From SVEL01 sp017381055 (GTDB lineage Bacteria > Bacillota > Clostridia > Lachnospirales > Lachnospiraceae): a stretch of DNA of 61,436 nucleotides. Positions within the stretch are counted from its first letter, which is position 1; each line of letters opens with the position of its first letter. Of the stretch, positions 37,724 through 47,519 are shown piece after piece. Below the pieces are notes generated by a model that worked only from the letters and a program-made list of their open reading frames with translations, searched no databases and was not told the origin of the DNA. The stretch spans positions 1-61,436 of the forward strand of contig JAXJYC010000006.1 in the NCBI GenBank assembly GCA_036307185.1, given 5' to 3'. A program made the translations under genes and the position numbers.

Positions 37724-38326
37724 TTACAACTTAAATGCAACTTGAAGTGCTTTAGTTATTGCAGTACCTACTACAAAACAAGCAACTGCTTCTATTACTG
37801 CATTTACTCCTACCATTGCAAATACAAGCGCAATCGGATTAAATACTCCCATAGAAGTCGCCATATCTTGAATTGCCGGTGTATTATAGTAAAAAATCAT
37901 AAGCGCTGTCATAAAAAATATAGTATTAAATATTGGACAAGAAAGATTTGCTACTGGAACAGCAAACTTTGACACTTTATTGCCCTTTCTCATTACTGAA
38001 TATACAACACCTGTCAACCATCCACATAATACTCGTGGTACTATACAAGTTACAACTCTAAAGATTGGACTAATATCAAGCATCATAGCTCCAAGAGGAC
38101 TAGAAAAGCTTAAAATAAAACTTGTAAATCCAAATGTAAATCCTAAAATAGCTCCTGCTGTAGGTCCTAAAAGAACTGCTCCAACAGCTACTGGAACTAC
38201 TATTAATGTTATATCTAAAACAAATATTTTTAAATATCCAAGAGGTGTAAATGCCATAAGCATAATAATAGCTATAAGAATAGCTAACTGCACCATCTTT
38301 TTTGTGTTAAATTTCTTTTTGTTCAT
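37724..38326 (-). CDS. ECF transporter substrate-binding (S) component
   Basis: A 200-residue protein with six hydrophobic helices, small-residue-rich packing and a PF12822-like motif (RVVTCIVPRVLCGWLTG). S-components bind a vitamin or related small molecule and dock on a shared ATPase/EcfT module encoded elsewhere. The substrate cannot be read; pantothenate- or folate-type S-components are the nearest in style. No energising genes are adjacent. The 240-nt leader is unusually structured, which points to regulation at the RNA level. Confidence 0.8.
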   Translation of the reverse strand: MNKKKFNTKKMVQLAILIAIIMLMAFTPLGYLKIFVLDITLIVVPVAVGAVLLGPTAGAILGFTFGFTSFILSFSSPLGAMMLDISPIFRVVTCIVPRVLCGWLTGVVYSVMRKGNKVSKFAVPVANLSCPIFNTIFFMTALMIFYYNTPAIQDMATSMGVFNPIALVFAMVGVNAVIEAVACFVVGTAITKALQVAFKL

Positions 38327-38450
38327 CCCTGTCTTCCTCCTCTAACTAGCAAATCATCACGCTAACACTTTAATATAATAATATAACAGCCAATATTTTA
38401 CAATAAATTTCCCTATAATTTAGCTATTGTATCTAATTTTATGCAATTAA

Positions 38451-38542
38451 CTCCTAGCGGAGATTTATTATCGTATAAGAAGGTTTGAAGAATTTTCCTA
38501 CACGATAATAAATGGTTGCGACAGTAGCCACAACCATTTATT
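38451..38542 (-). promoter_or_regulatory. Mutually exclusive hairpins in the ECF S-component leader
   Basis: On the minus strand a perfect 12-bp stem (38531-38542 with 38507-38518; AATAAATGGTTG-type arms, 12-nt loop) overlaps by about 5 nt a second perfect 11-bp stem (38502-38512 with 38464-38474; ACGATAATAAA arms). Both cannot form at once. A small third hairpin (CTCC-GCTA-GGAG, 38451-38462) follows. No U-tract or known riboswitch core was recognised. Confidence 0.5.
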
Positions 38543-38563
38543 CACCCATACACTATATATTTT

Positions 38564-38923
38564 TTACTTATAATCATTTAACTTGCTAGCTATATATCTA
38601 TCTCTATATTCATGCAAGAATCTTCTTTTAATAATATTATATCCAATCAATAAACCCACAAATCCAACTGTCAAGCCTACGATTGTAATAATAATACTAA
38701 CTTTAGTATTTACAAAACCACACACACATGCAAACCAGTAAAACAATGAATATATAGCCCATAACACAGCATTAGCCATATTGAATTTCCTCACATCTGT
38801 GACCTGATCTTTTGTAATCTTGTCACCTGACCAAAAACTAACAGGTCTTCGACTAATAAAACATGAATAAGCCAACAACGAAAATATAGCTGCACATACA
38901 AAGTTAATTAATACACAAAACAT
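38564..38923 (-). CDS. Small membrane protein (DUF3784-like)
   Basis: A 119-residue protein with three hydrophobic helices (about 4-22, 50-70, 76-98) and a basic C-terminus. The pattern (short conserved loop DVRKFNMANAVLWAIYSLFYW between helices 1 and 2) resembles small DUF3784-type proteins of Firmicutes, but I am not certain of the family. It follows glgA by 13 nt, hence likely co-transcribed. Function unknown. Confidence 0.65.
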   Translation of the reverse strand: MFCVLINFVCAAIFSLLAYSCFISRRPVSFWSGDKITKDQVTDVRKFNMANAVLWAIYSLFYWFACVCGFVNTKVSIIITIVGLTVGFVGLLIGYNIIKRRFLHEYRDRYIASKLNDYK

Positions 38924-38936
38924 CTACGCCTATCCT

Positions 38937-40382
38937 CTAATATCCTAATAGATATCTATAAATATCTTCATATCTTCTAGCTGATACATTCCAAGAGAAG
39001 TCTGCCATCATAGCTCTGTCTACCATCTTATTCCACTCTCTCTTCTTACCATAGAAAGTATCCTTAGCGTAACGAATAGTAGCTAACATCTCATGTGCAT
39101 TGTAGTTAGAGAATGAGAAACCTGTACCTGTTCCAGCAAACTCATTATATGGCTGAACTGTATCTCTTAAACCACCTGTCTCTCTAACGATAGGAAGTGT
39201 ACCATATCTTAAACTCATAAGCTGTGAAAGACCACAAGGCTCGAAAAGTGATGGCATAAGGAATGCATCACATGATGCATATACTCTATGGGACATCTCC
39301 TCTGAATAATAAATCTGAGCTGAAACCTTATTGTGATACTTCCAATCAAAATGACGGAACATATTCTCATACTTCTCTTCACCAGTTCCAAGAACTACAA
39401 GCTGTATATCATCCTGACATAACTCATCCATAATATATGCAATAAGATCAAAGCCCTTCTGATCAGTAAGTCGTGAAACACAACCAATCATAAACTTCTT
39501 ATCATCTACATCAAGACCTAAATCCTGCTGAAGTCTTCTCTTATTAGCTTTTTTCTCTTTTCTAAATGTATCTACATTATAGTTTTTAGTAATATATGGA
39601 TCAGTCTCTGGATTGTATGCATCATAATCTATACCATTAACAATACCTGATAAACAATTACTTCTAGCTCTCATAAGTCCGTCAAGACCCTCACCATAAA
39701 ATGGTGTCTTAATCTCTTCAGCGTATGTATTACTTACTGTTGTAACATGATCAGCATATACAATACCACCCTTAAGAAGATTAGCATCATCATAATACTT
39801 TAACTTATCTGATGTAAAATAGTAATCAGATAAACCTGCTATATCTCTTACAGTCTTAATATCCCAAATACCCTGGAACTTTAAATTATGAATAGTCATA
39901 ACTGACTTAATTCCTCTGTAGAATTCACCTTCTGCAAAACAATCCTTAAGATATACTGGAACAAGACCTGTCTGCCAATCATGGCAATGTATTACATCCG
40001 GTCTAAAACCAATAACTGGTAATATAGAAAGTGCTGCTCTAGAGAAGAACGAAAACTTCTCAATATCAGTTTTTGTATCACCATATGGTCTGTCTCCACC
40101 AAAATAATATTCATTATCAATCATATAGATTGTCACACCATCATGAACAACCTTAAATACACCTACATATTGACTTCTCCAGTTCAAATTCATGTAGAAA
40201 TGTGTCACGTACTCTAATCTCTGTACAAATTCCCATTTCATACACATATATTTAGGCATAATTACTCTACAATCAAACTCATCCTTATTAAAACTCTTAG
40301 GCAATGAGCCTACTACGTCAGCCAATCCACCTGTCTTTATAAATGGCGCACATTCCGATGCAATGAATAATATATTTCGCAT
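38937..40382 (-). CDS. glgA: Glycogen synthase, ADP-glucose type
   Basis: A 481-residue GT5 glycosyltransferase. N-terminal KTGGLADVVGSLPK (ADP-glucose binding), VIHCHDWQTGLVP, and C-terminal SLFEPCGLSQL with ETGGLRDTV. It extends alpha-1,4-glucan for glycogen storage, consistent with carbohydrate-rich habitats. No other glg genes are adjacent. Intact length. Confidence 0.96.
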   Translation of the reverse strand: MRNILFIASECAPFIKTGGLADVVGSLPKSFNKDEFDCRVIMPKYMCMKWEFVQRLEYVTHFYMNLNWRSQYVGVFKVVHDGVTIYMIDNEYYFGGDRPYGDTKTDIEKFSFFSRAALSILPVIGFRPDVIHCHDWQTGLVPVYLKDCFAEGEFYRGIKSVMTIHNLKFQGIWDIKTVRDIAGLSDYYFTSDKLKYYDDANLLKGGIVYADHVTTVSNTYAEEIKTPFYGEGLDGLMRARSNCLSGIVNGIDYDAYNPETDPYITKNYNVDTFRKEKKANKRRLQQDLGLDVDDKKFMIGCVSRLTDQKGFDLIAYIMDELCQDDIQLVVLGTGEEKYENMFRHFDWKYHNKVSAQIYYSEEMSHRVYASCDAFLMPSLFEPCGLSQLMSLRYGTLPIVRETGGLRDTVQPYNEFAGTGTGFSFSNYNAHEMLATIRYAKDTFYGKKREWNKMVDRAMMADFSWNVSARRYEDIYRYLLGY

Positions 40383-40497
40383 TTGTATCCTCCTCCAAAT
40401 TCTACATATAAATTAATAGTATTATATCAAATTATCTGAATATATTAAAGTAATTTTTTTAGAATTTCATATCAATTTTATTACATTTATATCATAT

Positions 40498-41289
40498 TTA
40501 TCTTTGTAATCTTATCTTATCAGATATAAGTGCTATAAACTCTGAATTTGTCGGTTTACCTTTTCCAGCATTAATAGTATAACCAAACATCCCTTCTATA
40601 GTTTCAAGCTTTCCTCTACTCCAAGCCACTTCAATTGCATGCCTAATAGCACGTTCAACCCTAGATGATGTAGTTTTGTGTTTTTTTGCAATCTCTGGAT
40701 ATAATATTTTTGTTATAGCACCAAGCATTTGCGAATCATTAACGGTCATTATAATAGCATCTCTTAAATACTGATAACCTTTAATATGAGCAGGAACTCC
40801 CACCTCATGAATAAAATCAGTTACAACAACTTCTAAATCCTTTTTCGCTATTTCAGGCATTTTTGTAATCATAGATGCAATCTTACATTGACTCCCAAGC
40901 ATATGCCCTGGTGATTTAAGTTGTTTCATTCTGCACATTAATGACTCATGATCAAATGGCTTCATAATAAAGTAATTTGCCCCCAAACTAAAAGCATCCT
41001 CCGTTATTGCTTCTTGTCCGACTGCACTCATAACAACAAAGGCGGGATGCTTATCCAACGTATCATCCTTATTAATTTTTTCCATAACACTCAAACCATC
41101 AAGCTTAGGCATAATAATATCCAACAAAACCACATCCGGTTTTTCTTTCCTAATAACATCATAAGCCTCTTGTCCATTCTTTGCCGTTCCGACGATATCA
41201 ATATCCTCATCTGTACTTAACAAATCTGACAACAGGCTTATAATCCTTTCATTATCATCTGCAACTACCACACTCAACTTTCCTTCCAT
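40498..41289 (-). CDS. spo0A: Sporulation master regulator Spo0A
   Basis: A 263-residue response regulator: receiver with acidic pair DDN and Asp57 in LLDIIMPKLDG, and the Spo0A DNA-binding domain at the C-terminus, with recognition-helix region SRVERAIRHAIEVAW and FGYTINAGKGKPTN. Phosphorylated Spo0A starts sporulation and represses growth genes. It sits 17 kb from spoIVB, whereas recN-spoIVB-spo0A adjacency is common in clostridia. Its 180-nt leader carries one copy of the palindromic leader element. Confidence 0.97.
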   Translation of the reverse strand: MEGKLSVVVADDNERIISLLSDLLSTDEDIDIVGTAKNGQEAYDVIRKEKPDVVLLDIIMPKLDGLSVMEKINKDDTLDKHPAFVVMSAVGQEAITEDAFSLGANYFIMKPFDHESLMCRMKQLKSPGHMLGSQCKIASMITKMPEIAKKDLEVVVTDFIHEVGVPAHIKGYQYLRDAIIMTVNDSQMLGAITKILYPEIAKKHKTTSSRVERAIRHAIEVAWSRGKLETIEGMFGYTINAGKGKPTNSEFIALISDKIRLQR

Positions 41290-41343
41290 GTTTCCCTCCT
41301 TAAATTCTCTTCAAAACGATTAGATATTTCTTTATTCTTGTCT

Positions 41344-41370
41344 AATCGTAGTTGCAAAACAACTGCGATT
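41344..41370 (-). repeat. Leader palindrome, copy 3 (upstream of spo0A)
   Basis: Sense-strand form AATCGCAGTTGTTTTGCAACTACGATT, 55 nt before the spo0A start. A 7-bp inverted repeat (GATTAGA / TCTAATC) links its 3' edge to sequence nearer the start codon, so a larger leader fold is possible. Confidence 0.8.
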
Positions 41371-41470
41371 TAATCTTTTTTGAAGAACCATCTCGAAAAA
41401 CATAATAATATGTTTGTGCCTATTCTTTATGATGATAATGTAAATATAATGTAAATTTTTCTTTTATATA

Positions 41471-42565
41471 CTAATTATTGCTATATTTCTCAGACTGAGC
41501 CTTAATAAGCTCTGCATCCTCAAAATAATTAATCTTCATAGCACTCTTAACCTCTGAAAGTGTCTGTGCAGCCTTCTCTCTAGCCACATCACTACCCTTC
41601 TTAAGAATGTTATAAATCTCTGGAATATCCTTCTCAAATTCAGCTCTTCTAGCTCTGATTGGAGAAAGTTCCTCCTGCATTACGTTGTTTAAGAACTTCT
41701 TAACCTTAACATCTCCAAGACCACCTCTGCTGTAATGATCCTTAAGCTCCTGTAAATTAGCATAATCAGGAAGATATTCAGCAAAATGCTCTGGCTTAGA
41801 AAATGCATCAAGATAATAAAATACAGTATTTCCTTCTACCTGACCTGGATCTTCAATTCTAATATGATTTGGGTCAGTATACATGCTCATTATCTTTGTC
41901 TTAACATCCTTCTCTGTGTCTGAAAGATAGATACAGTTGTTAAGAGACTTACTCATCTTCGCCTTTCCGTCAGTACCTGGAAGTCTTAAACAAGCCTTGT
42001 TATCTGGTAATAAAATATCTGGCTCAATAAGTGTATCTCCATATACTGAATTAAACTTTCTAACAATCTCCTTAGTCTGCTCAAGCATAGGAAGCTGATC
42101 CTCTCCAACAGGAACTGTTGTCGCCTTAAATGCAGTAATATCAGCAGCCTGACTTATAGGATATGTAAAGAATCCTACAGGAATACTTGTCTCAAAATTT
42201 CTCATCTGAATCTCTGACTTAACAGTAGGATTTCTCTGAAGTCTTGAAACAGTAACAAGGTTCATATAATAAAACGATAACTCACATAACTCTGGAATCT
42301 GAGACTGAATAAATAAATCAGACTTCGCAGGATCAAGTCCACATGAAAGATAATCAAGTGCAACCTCAATAATATTCTGTCTAATCTTTTCTGGATTATC
42401 AGCATTGTCTGTAAGCGCCTGAGCATCAGCAATCATAATAAAAATCTTATCAAATTCTCCCGAATTCTGAAGCTCTACTCTGCGCTTCAATGAACCAACA
42501 TAATGTCCTACATGTAATTTACCAGTAGGTCTATCTCCAGTTAATATAATCTTTTCTTTCTTCAT
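41471..42565 (-). CDS. trpS: Tryptophanyl-tRNA synthetase
   Basis: A 364-residue class I synthetase charging tRNA-Trp. The HIGH-type motif is KLHVGHYVGSLK near residue 20, and KMSKS appears as GKAKMSKSLNN. Other family blocks include RNPTVKSE and GEDQLPMLEQTKE. The start is the ATG after AAGAGGAAG. No T-box was recognised upstream. It follows the hybrid kinase gene by about 70 nt. Confidence 0.96.
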   Translation of the reverse strand: MKKEKIILTGDRPTGKLHVGHYVGSLKRRVELQNSGEFDKIFIMIADAQALTDNADNPEKIRQNIIEVALDYLSCGLDPAKSDLFIQSQIPELCELSFYYMNLVTVSRLQRNPTVKSEIQMRNFETSIPVGFFTYPISQAADITAFKATTVPVGEDQLPMLEQTKEIVRKFNSVYGDTLIEPDILLPDNKACLRLPGTDGKAKMSKSLNNCIYLSDTEKDVKTKIMSMYTDPNHIRIEDPGQVEGNTVFYYLDAFSKPEHFAEYLPDYANLQELKDHYSRGGLGDVKVKKFLNNVMQEELSPIRARRAEFEKDIPEIYNILKKGSDVAREKAAQTLSEVKSAMKINYFEDAELIKAQSEKYSNN

Positions 42566-42635
42566 AACAAACTTCCTCTTCAAATTTAATAAAACTATAT
42601 AAAATAATAATAAAAAAGCTAATTTTAGTCAAGCT

Positions 42636-44942
42636 TTAGAGACAATTCTCCTCAATAATTCTATTGAGTTTTTCAATCTGTATAGGCTTTGTAAGGTAAT
42701 CTGAAAAACCTTCTTTCATATATTCCTCTCTAGCACCCACAATAGCATTAGCTGTAAGTACAATTATCGGTGTATCTTTATTGATTGACTCTGTGTTTGC
42801 CTTATGCTTACGAATTGTTTCCACTCCATCCATTACAGGCATCATATGATCTAAGAACACAATATCATATTTATTTTCCTCAAGCATTTTCAAGCATTCC
42901 ATTCCACTGTATCCCTCATCAATAACCATGTTAGAATTCTTCAAAAGCGCTTTGAAAATTTTAATATTTATGTTATTGTCATCAATCACTAACACTCTTA
43001 TACCCTTAGCATCAATTACTCTATCATTATTCTCTTTTTTCTTTGTACAAGAATTTTTAATATCTCCTATAGGTGTGTCTTTAACAACTTTCTGTTCTAA
43101 AACAAAATGGAAATTACTACCTTTGCCATATTCACTTTCAACCAAAAGTTCACTACCCATAAGCTTAAGAAATTGAATTGTTATACTTATACCTAAACCT
43201 GTACCCTCTATATGACCACTATGATTTTCCTCTATACGCCTAAATTCTTCAAATAATCTTGGCATATCCTTCTTCTTAATTCCAACTCCAGTATCTCTTA
43301 CTTGAAAATGTAGTCTTACCTTATCGCCTTCAGTTTCACCTGATAGCATACATTTAATAAATCCGTTCTCTGTATACTTTATCGCATTAGATAAGAGATT
43401 AACTAGCACCTGTCTAAGTTTTGTACTATCACCATATAAAACCGCTGGAATATTCTTATCCACATCCATAATCAATGGCAGTTTCTTGTTAGTTGCTCTA
43501 ACATTAAGCATAGTATAAATATCATTAAGAAGGCTACCCATATGATATTCTTCAGGTATTACTTCCATCTTGCCTTCTTCAATTTTTGATAAATCTAAAA
43601 TTTCGTTAACAAGACCTAATAATACCTCTGACGCATTATCAATATCTGATGAATACTCTAAAATATTCTTTTCAGTACTTTCTCTTTCTATCATCTTATT
43701 CATACCTATAATTGCATTTATAGGTGTTCTAATCTCATGGGACATTCTCGCTAAAAACTTACTCTTAGCTTCGTTTTTCTGCTCGATAGCTATAACTCTA
43801 CTTCTTGACATTTTAACAATGTGGGAAATAAGCATAAAGAAACAGAACACTGCTACACCATATTTACTATATTTTTCCAAGTGTTCAGCTGTTGAAAAAT
43901 AACTTCTCACAATATCACACATTGCACATATTCCAAGTATAAGTACAGCTACAAAATCCGGCCAAAAACTATTAGGATCTTTTCGCATATTAGAATCCCA
44001 AATCATTTTAATTGTTATCAAAATAGATACAAATAAAATACCATGAGAGAAAATAGCCATATTCATAAAATCAACAATATTAAACACTTGTAAAACAGTC
44101 TGTACAATTGCATTTACAATTGCCCCAACCATAAGAAAATCTAACATCCTTGTTTTACTAGCTGCTACTCCTTTTGTAAAATACGGAATATAAAATAGCG
44201 GCATTAACATCAAAATAAAAAATACAAGTATTGAATACAGTGTCTGATTACCATAAAATAAATTCATAGCCTTAGTTTCTATACAATAATAAACAAACGA
44301 TAATATGCAATAAACACATAAATATTCCATACCATCAGTATCCTGCTTATGTATCTTCTGAACAACAGTAAGTACAATAAATACAATACCAGAAATAAGA
44401 ATAACTATAGCACATGCAAATTTATGTAGATTCGAATTAAGCATATGCAATATAGAAACATCCCTATCTGCAAATGTTATCTTATCAATACAAGCACCAT
44501 AATTATCATATGGTGACACTAATTCAATACTAATTTTACCTTCCTTCAAATTATCAGGAATATCAATAAAATTAGTTACACTGCCAGGTGTTTTTCCAAA
44601 ATCCCTATCATCATTAACACCAAACTCATATATAACTTCACCGTCAACAATAACCCTTACCTCTTTATCTGCTGTAAGTATAGACATTGTCTTACCATAA
44701 AAGCTTGAAGGCAAGATATTTTCAATAGTAATCTTTTTATTTGCCTCACATTTCTCATAGTATGGCAAAGTTATACTATCCTTAGTTCCATCCTCTCGTA
44801 TAATAGTCCAATTTTCATTAAACGAAGTTATCTCTCCTCTCGACAACGTCACATCATCGACCTTAAATGAGATCACTGCATATATAACAATAGCAAGCTG
44901 TACCAACAGTACAACCCACGCAATCTTTCGCATTTTTTCCAT
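42636..44942 (-). CDS. Hybrid histidine kinase with 7TMR-DISM-type sensor
   Basis: A 768-residue membrane sensor. A signal-anchor helix is followed by an extracellular beta-rich domain (about 30-170, likely a carbohydrate- or ligand-binding jelly roll), about seven helices (175-385), HisKA with HEIRTPINA (His near 400), HATPase (DTGVGIKK, GTGLGISI), and a C-terminal receiver with VFLDHMMPVMDG (Asp near 698). Layout matches the 7TM-DISM family. No output gene is adjacent. The ligand is unknown. Confidence 0.9.
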   Translation of the reverse strand: MEKMRKIAWVVLLVQLAIVIYAVISFKVDDVTLSRGEITSFNENWTIIREDGTKDSITLPYYEKCEANKKITIENILPSSFYGKTMSILTADKEVRVIVDGEVIYEFGVNDDRDFGKTPGSVTNFIDIPDNLKEGKISIELVSPYDNYGACIDKITFADRDVSILHMLNSNLHKFACAIVILISGIVFIVLTVVQKIHKQDTDGMEYLCVYCILSFVYYCIETKAMNLFYGNQTLYSILVFFILMLMPLFYIPYFTKGVAASKTRMLDFLMVGAIVNAIVQTVLQVFNIVDFMNMAIFSHGILFVSILITIKMIWDSNMRKDPNSFWPDFVAVLILGICAMCDIVRSYFSTAEHLEKYSKYGVAVFCFFMLISHIVKMSRSRVIAIEQKNEAKSKFLARMSHEIRTPINAIIGMNKMIERESTEKNILEYSSDIDNASEVLLGLVNEILDLSKIEEGKMEVIPEEYHMGSLLNDIYTMLNVRATNKKLPLIMDVDKNIPAVLYGDSTKLRQVLVNLLSNAIKYTENGFIKCMLSGETEGDKVRLHFQVRDTGVGIKKKDMPRLFEEFRRIEENHSGHIEGTGLGISITIQFLKLMGSELLVESEYGKGSNFHFVLEQKVVKDTPIGDIKNSCTKKKENNDRVIDAKGIRVLVIDDNNINIKIFKALLKNSNMVIDEGYSGMECLKMLEENKYDIVFLDHMMPVMDGVETIRKHKANTESINKDTPIIVLTANAIVGAREEYMKEGFSDYLTKPIQIEKLNRIIEENCL

Positions 44943-45017
44943 AATTTTTCACCTAAATACCTTATAAAAATAATATGTAAATATCATACCATATTATCAA
45001 TAAATAATACAGTACAT

Positions 45018-45046
45018 TTGACAAATCTTTCATACCGTATTAAAAT
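45018..45046 (+). promoter_or_regulatory. Promoter of the beta-CASP gene
   Basis: TTGACA (45018-45023) and TAAAAT (45041-45046) on the plus strand with 17-bp spacing, about 75 nt before the start codon; the leader palindrome lies between. Confidence 0.75.
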
Positions 45047-45070
45047 ATAAGTAACAGAAATACGTGATTA

Positions 45071-45096
45071 TTCGCAGTTGCGCAGCGACTACGATT
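45071..45096 (+). repeat. Leader palindrome, copy 4 (upstream of the beta-CASP gene)
   Basis: Sense-strand form TTCGCAGTTGCGCAGCGACTACGATT, 29 nt before the start codon. The only copy on the plus strand, yet it has the same orientation relative to its gene as the other four. Confidence 0.8.
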
Positions 45097-45125
45097 ATAG
45101 CTAAATATGATGGGAGGGGTTCAGT

Positions 45126-46733
45126 ATGAAACTCACTTTTTGGGGCGCAGCCCATGAAGTAACCGGTAGTTGCCACATGATATCTGTGGCTGACAAACAC
45201 ATTCTTATTGATTGTGGTATGGAGCAAGGACCTGATATCTACAAAAATCAGGAGCTCACCGTTAATCCTGCTGATATTGATTGTGTATTACTTACACACG
45301 CTCATATCGATCACTCAGGATTACTTCCACTTCTTTGCAAGAATGGATTTTCTGGTGCTATCTACTCAACAATAGCTACCGCTGATTTATGTGGAATTAT
45401 GTTAAAAGATAGTGCTCACATTCAGGAATTTGAAGCAAGCTGGCGTAATAGAAAGGCACAAAGAGCTGGAAAACCTGCTTATGAGCCAATATATACAATG
45501 GAAGATGCACTTACTGCTATTTCTCTATTCGTGCCATGTAGATATGATGAAAAATTTCAGATTAATGATAATTTATCAATCAGATTCACAGATGTAGGTC
45601 ATCTACTAGGTTCTTCTGCTATCGAAGTTTGGGTAACAGAAGGCAATGAAATGAGAAAGCTTGTATTTACAGGAGATTTAGGTAATCCTAATCAGCCTAT
45701 TTTAAAGAATCCTAACACAGTTAAAGGTTGTGATTATCTTGTTATAGAATCAACCTATGGCAATCGAGTTCATTCAAAAGAGAAAATTGATCATTTAGCA
45801 GAATTAACAAGCGTACTTAGAGATACCTTTAGAAGGGGCGGAAACCTTGTTATTCCTTCTTTTGCAGTAGGTCGTACACAAGAGATTTTATATTTTATCC
45901 GTGAGATAAAAGAAAGAAATATGTTGCCAGAATATCCTGGATTTAAAGTATATTTGGATAGTCCACTTGCAATAGAATCAACTAGTATATTTTCAAAGAA
46001 TAAATACGACTGCTTCGACGAGGATGCTTTAGCTCTTATTAAACAAGGCATAAATCCTCTTGTATTTGATGGACTTATCACTTCTACTACTAGCGATGAC
46101 TCTAGATTAATAAACGAAGACCAACGTCCAAAAGTTATTATTTCTGCATCAGGTATGTGCGAAGCTGGACGTATCAGACACCATCTTAAGCACAATCTCT
46201 GGCGCGAGGATTCAACTATCCTATTTGCTGGTTATCAGGCAATGGGAACTATGGGTAGAAAGATTGTCGACGGAGCTGAATCTGTTAGATTATTCGGCGA
46301 AGTTATAGAGGTAAGAGCTAAAATACAAATCCTTCCAGGTATAAGCGGTCACGCAGACAAGGATCAGCTTATAAGTTGGATTTCTGCTATGGAAGAAAAG
46401 CCTGCCAAGGTATTTGTTGTTCACGGTGAAGACGAGGTTACAGATCAGTTTGCAGACTTAGTAAACGAAACCTTCAATATACCTGCTTATGCCCCTTATA
46501 GTGGCGGTGTAGTAGATTTATTAACTGGTGAGGTTTTAGAGATAGGTAATAACGTACGATTAGTTAAAGTTAAGCCTGCTCAGAAACAAAAACGCGACTG
46601 CTATAACAGAGCTATCGCAGCCGCAGAAAATCTTCTTGATATTGTTCGCAATAGCGATGGCCTTACTAATAAGGATCTTCTCAAGTATGAGACACTTATT
46701 AACAATTTGGCCAACAAGATACAAACCTTCTAG
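45126..46733 (+). CDS. MBL-fold beta-CASP ribonuclease-like protein
   Basis: A 535-residue metallo-beta-lactamase/beta-CASP protein: WGAAHEVTGSCHMI at the N-terminus, metal motif THAHIDHSGLLP, FTGDLGNPNQPI, ESTYGNRVH, the beta-CASP insert, and SGHADKDQL at the RMMBL end. This Ysh1/CPSF-like group contains RNA exo- and endonucleases; it is not RNase J by layout. Ribosome site GGGAGGGG precedes the ATG. The likely role is RNA processing; the target is unknown. Confidence 0.9.
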   Translation: MKLTFWGAAHEVTGSCHMISVADKHILIDCGMEQGPDIYKNQELTVNPADIDCVLLTHAHIDHSGLLPLLCKNGFSGAIYSTIATADLCGIMLKDSAHIQEFEASWRNRKAQRAGKPAYEPIYTMEDALTAISLFVPCRYDEKFQINDNLSIRFTDVGHLLGSSAIEVWVTEGNEMRKLVFTGDLGNPNQPILKNPNTVKGCDYLVIESTYGNRVHSKEKIDHLAELTSVLRDTFRRGGNLVIPSFAVGRTQEILYFIREIKERNMLPEYPGFKVYLDSPLAIESTSIFSKNKYDCFDEDALALIKQGINPLVFDGLITSTTSDDSRLINEDQRPKVIISASGMCEAGRIRHHLKHNLWREDSTILFAGYQAMGTMGRKIVDGAESVRLFGEVIEVRAKIQILPGISGHADKDQLISWISAMEEKPAKVFVVHGEDEVTDQFADLVNETFNIPAYAPYSGGVVDLLTGEVLEIGNNVRLVKVKPAQKQKRDCYNRAIAAAENLLDIVRNSDGLTNKDLLKYETLINNLANKIQTF

Positions 46734-46775
46734 ATTGAATTCTAAGATAATTATTTAACTTAAACATTTTGAATA

Positions 46776-47519
46776 TCATAAAAGCATTTCCTTTAATTGC
46801 TTTTTATAGGAGAGGAATTCCGAGGTCAACAGGAATTCCTCTCTTTCATTTTTGTTTTTATCAATTATCAATTCGTGTTTTATAGTTCCTGGATTCCCGC
46901 CAAGTACATATATTCTATCAGAAAGATAAATAGCTTCTTCAATATCATGAGTTATAAGTATTGTAGATAGCTGAATCTTTTGAATCACATCTATGTACCA
47001 ACTATGCATCTGCCCCTTTGTAATAGTATCAAGTGAGGAAAATGGTTCATCTAGCAAAGTTACTCCTTCTGTACATAAATATGTTCTAAGCAATGCTGCA
47101 CGTTGTCTCATACCACCTGATAATTGACTTGGATATAGATTGCGTGTACCTTCAATACCAAAGACCTCAAACAAATCTTCAGTCTTTTTATAAGCTTCTT
47201 TTTTACTCATCCCTTTTACAACAAGTCCTAAAACAACATTATCTATTATCTTTTTATGAGGAAGAAGCAAATCCTTTTGTAGCATATAACTTATCTTACC
47301 TGGCTTTCCTGTTATATCCTCCCCTTTTAAAAATACATGCCCAGCATCTGGCATTTCTAGTCCTGATAACAGATTAAACAAAGTAGTTTTACCACTTCCA
47401 CTTACTCCGATAATTGATACCACTTCATTTTTATTAAGCTTTATATTAATATCATCGATTATCAACCTTCCGTCATAGGACTTACTTAAAGCCTTAGTTG
47501 AAAGCTCTATCTCACTCAT
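46776..47519 (-). CDS. thiZ: Thiamine-precursor ABC transporter ATP-binding protein
   Basis: A 247-residue ABC ATPase: Walker A GVSGSGKTT, signature LSGGMRQRAALLR, Walker B VTLLDEPFSSLD, H-loop THDIEEA. The subfamily (SsuB/TauB/ThiZ) and its place after an NMT1/THI5-type binding protein point to pyrimidine (HMP-like) uptake. The ATG with GGAG spacing overlaps the thiY stop. Last gene of a TPP-controlled operon. Confidence 0.9.
   Translation of the reverse strand: MSEIELSTKALSKSYDGRLIIDDINIKLNKNEVVSIIGVSGSGKTTLFNLLSGLEMPDAGHVFLKGEDITGKPGKISYMLQKDLLLPHKKIIDNVVLGLVVKGMSKKEAYKKTEDLFEVFGIEGTRNLYPSQLSGGMRQRAALLRTYLCTEGVTLLDEPFSSLDTITKGQMHSWYIDVIQKIQLSTILITHDIEEAIYLSDRIYVLGGNPGTIKHELIIDKNKNEREEFLLTSEFLSYKKQLKEMLL

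Noticed and set aside
41290..41470. Spo0A boxes or a sigma-H promoter in the spo0A leader
   Set aside because: Only partial matches (TTCGAGA-type) were seen; not enough to support a site in such AT-rich DNA.
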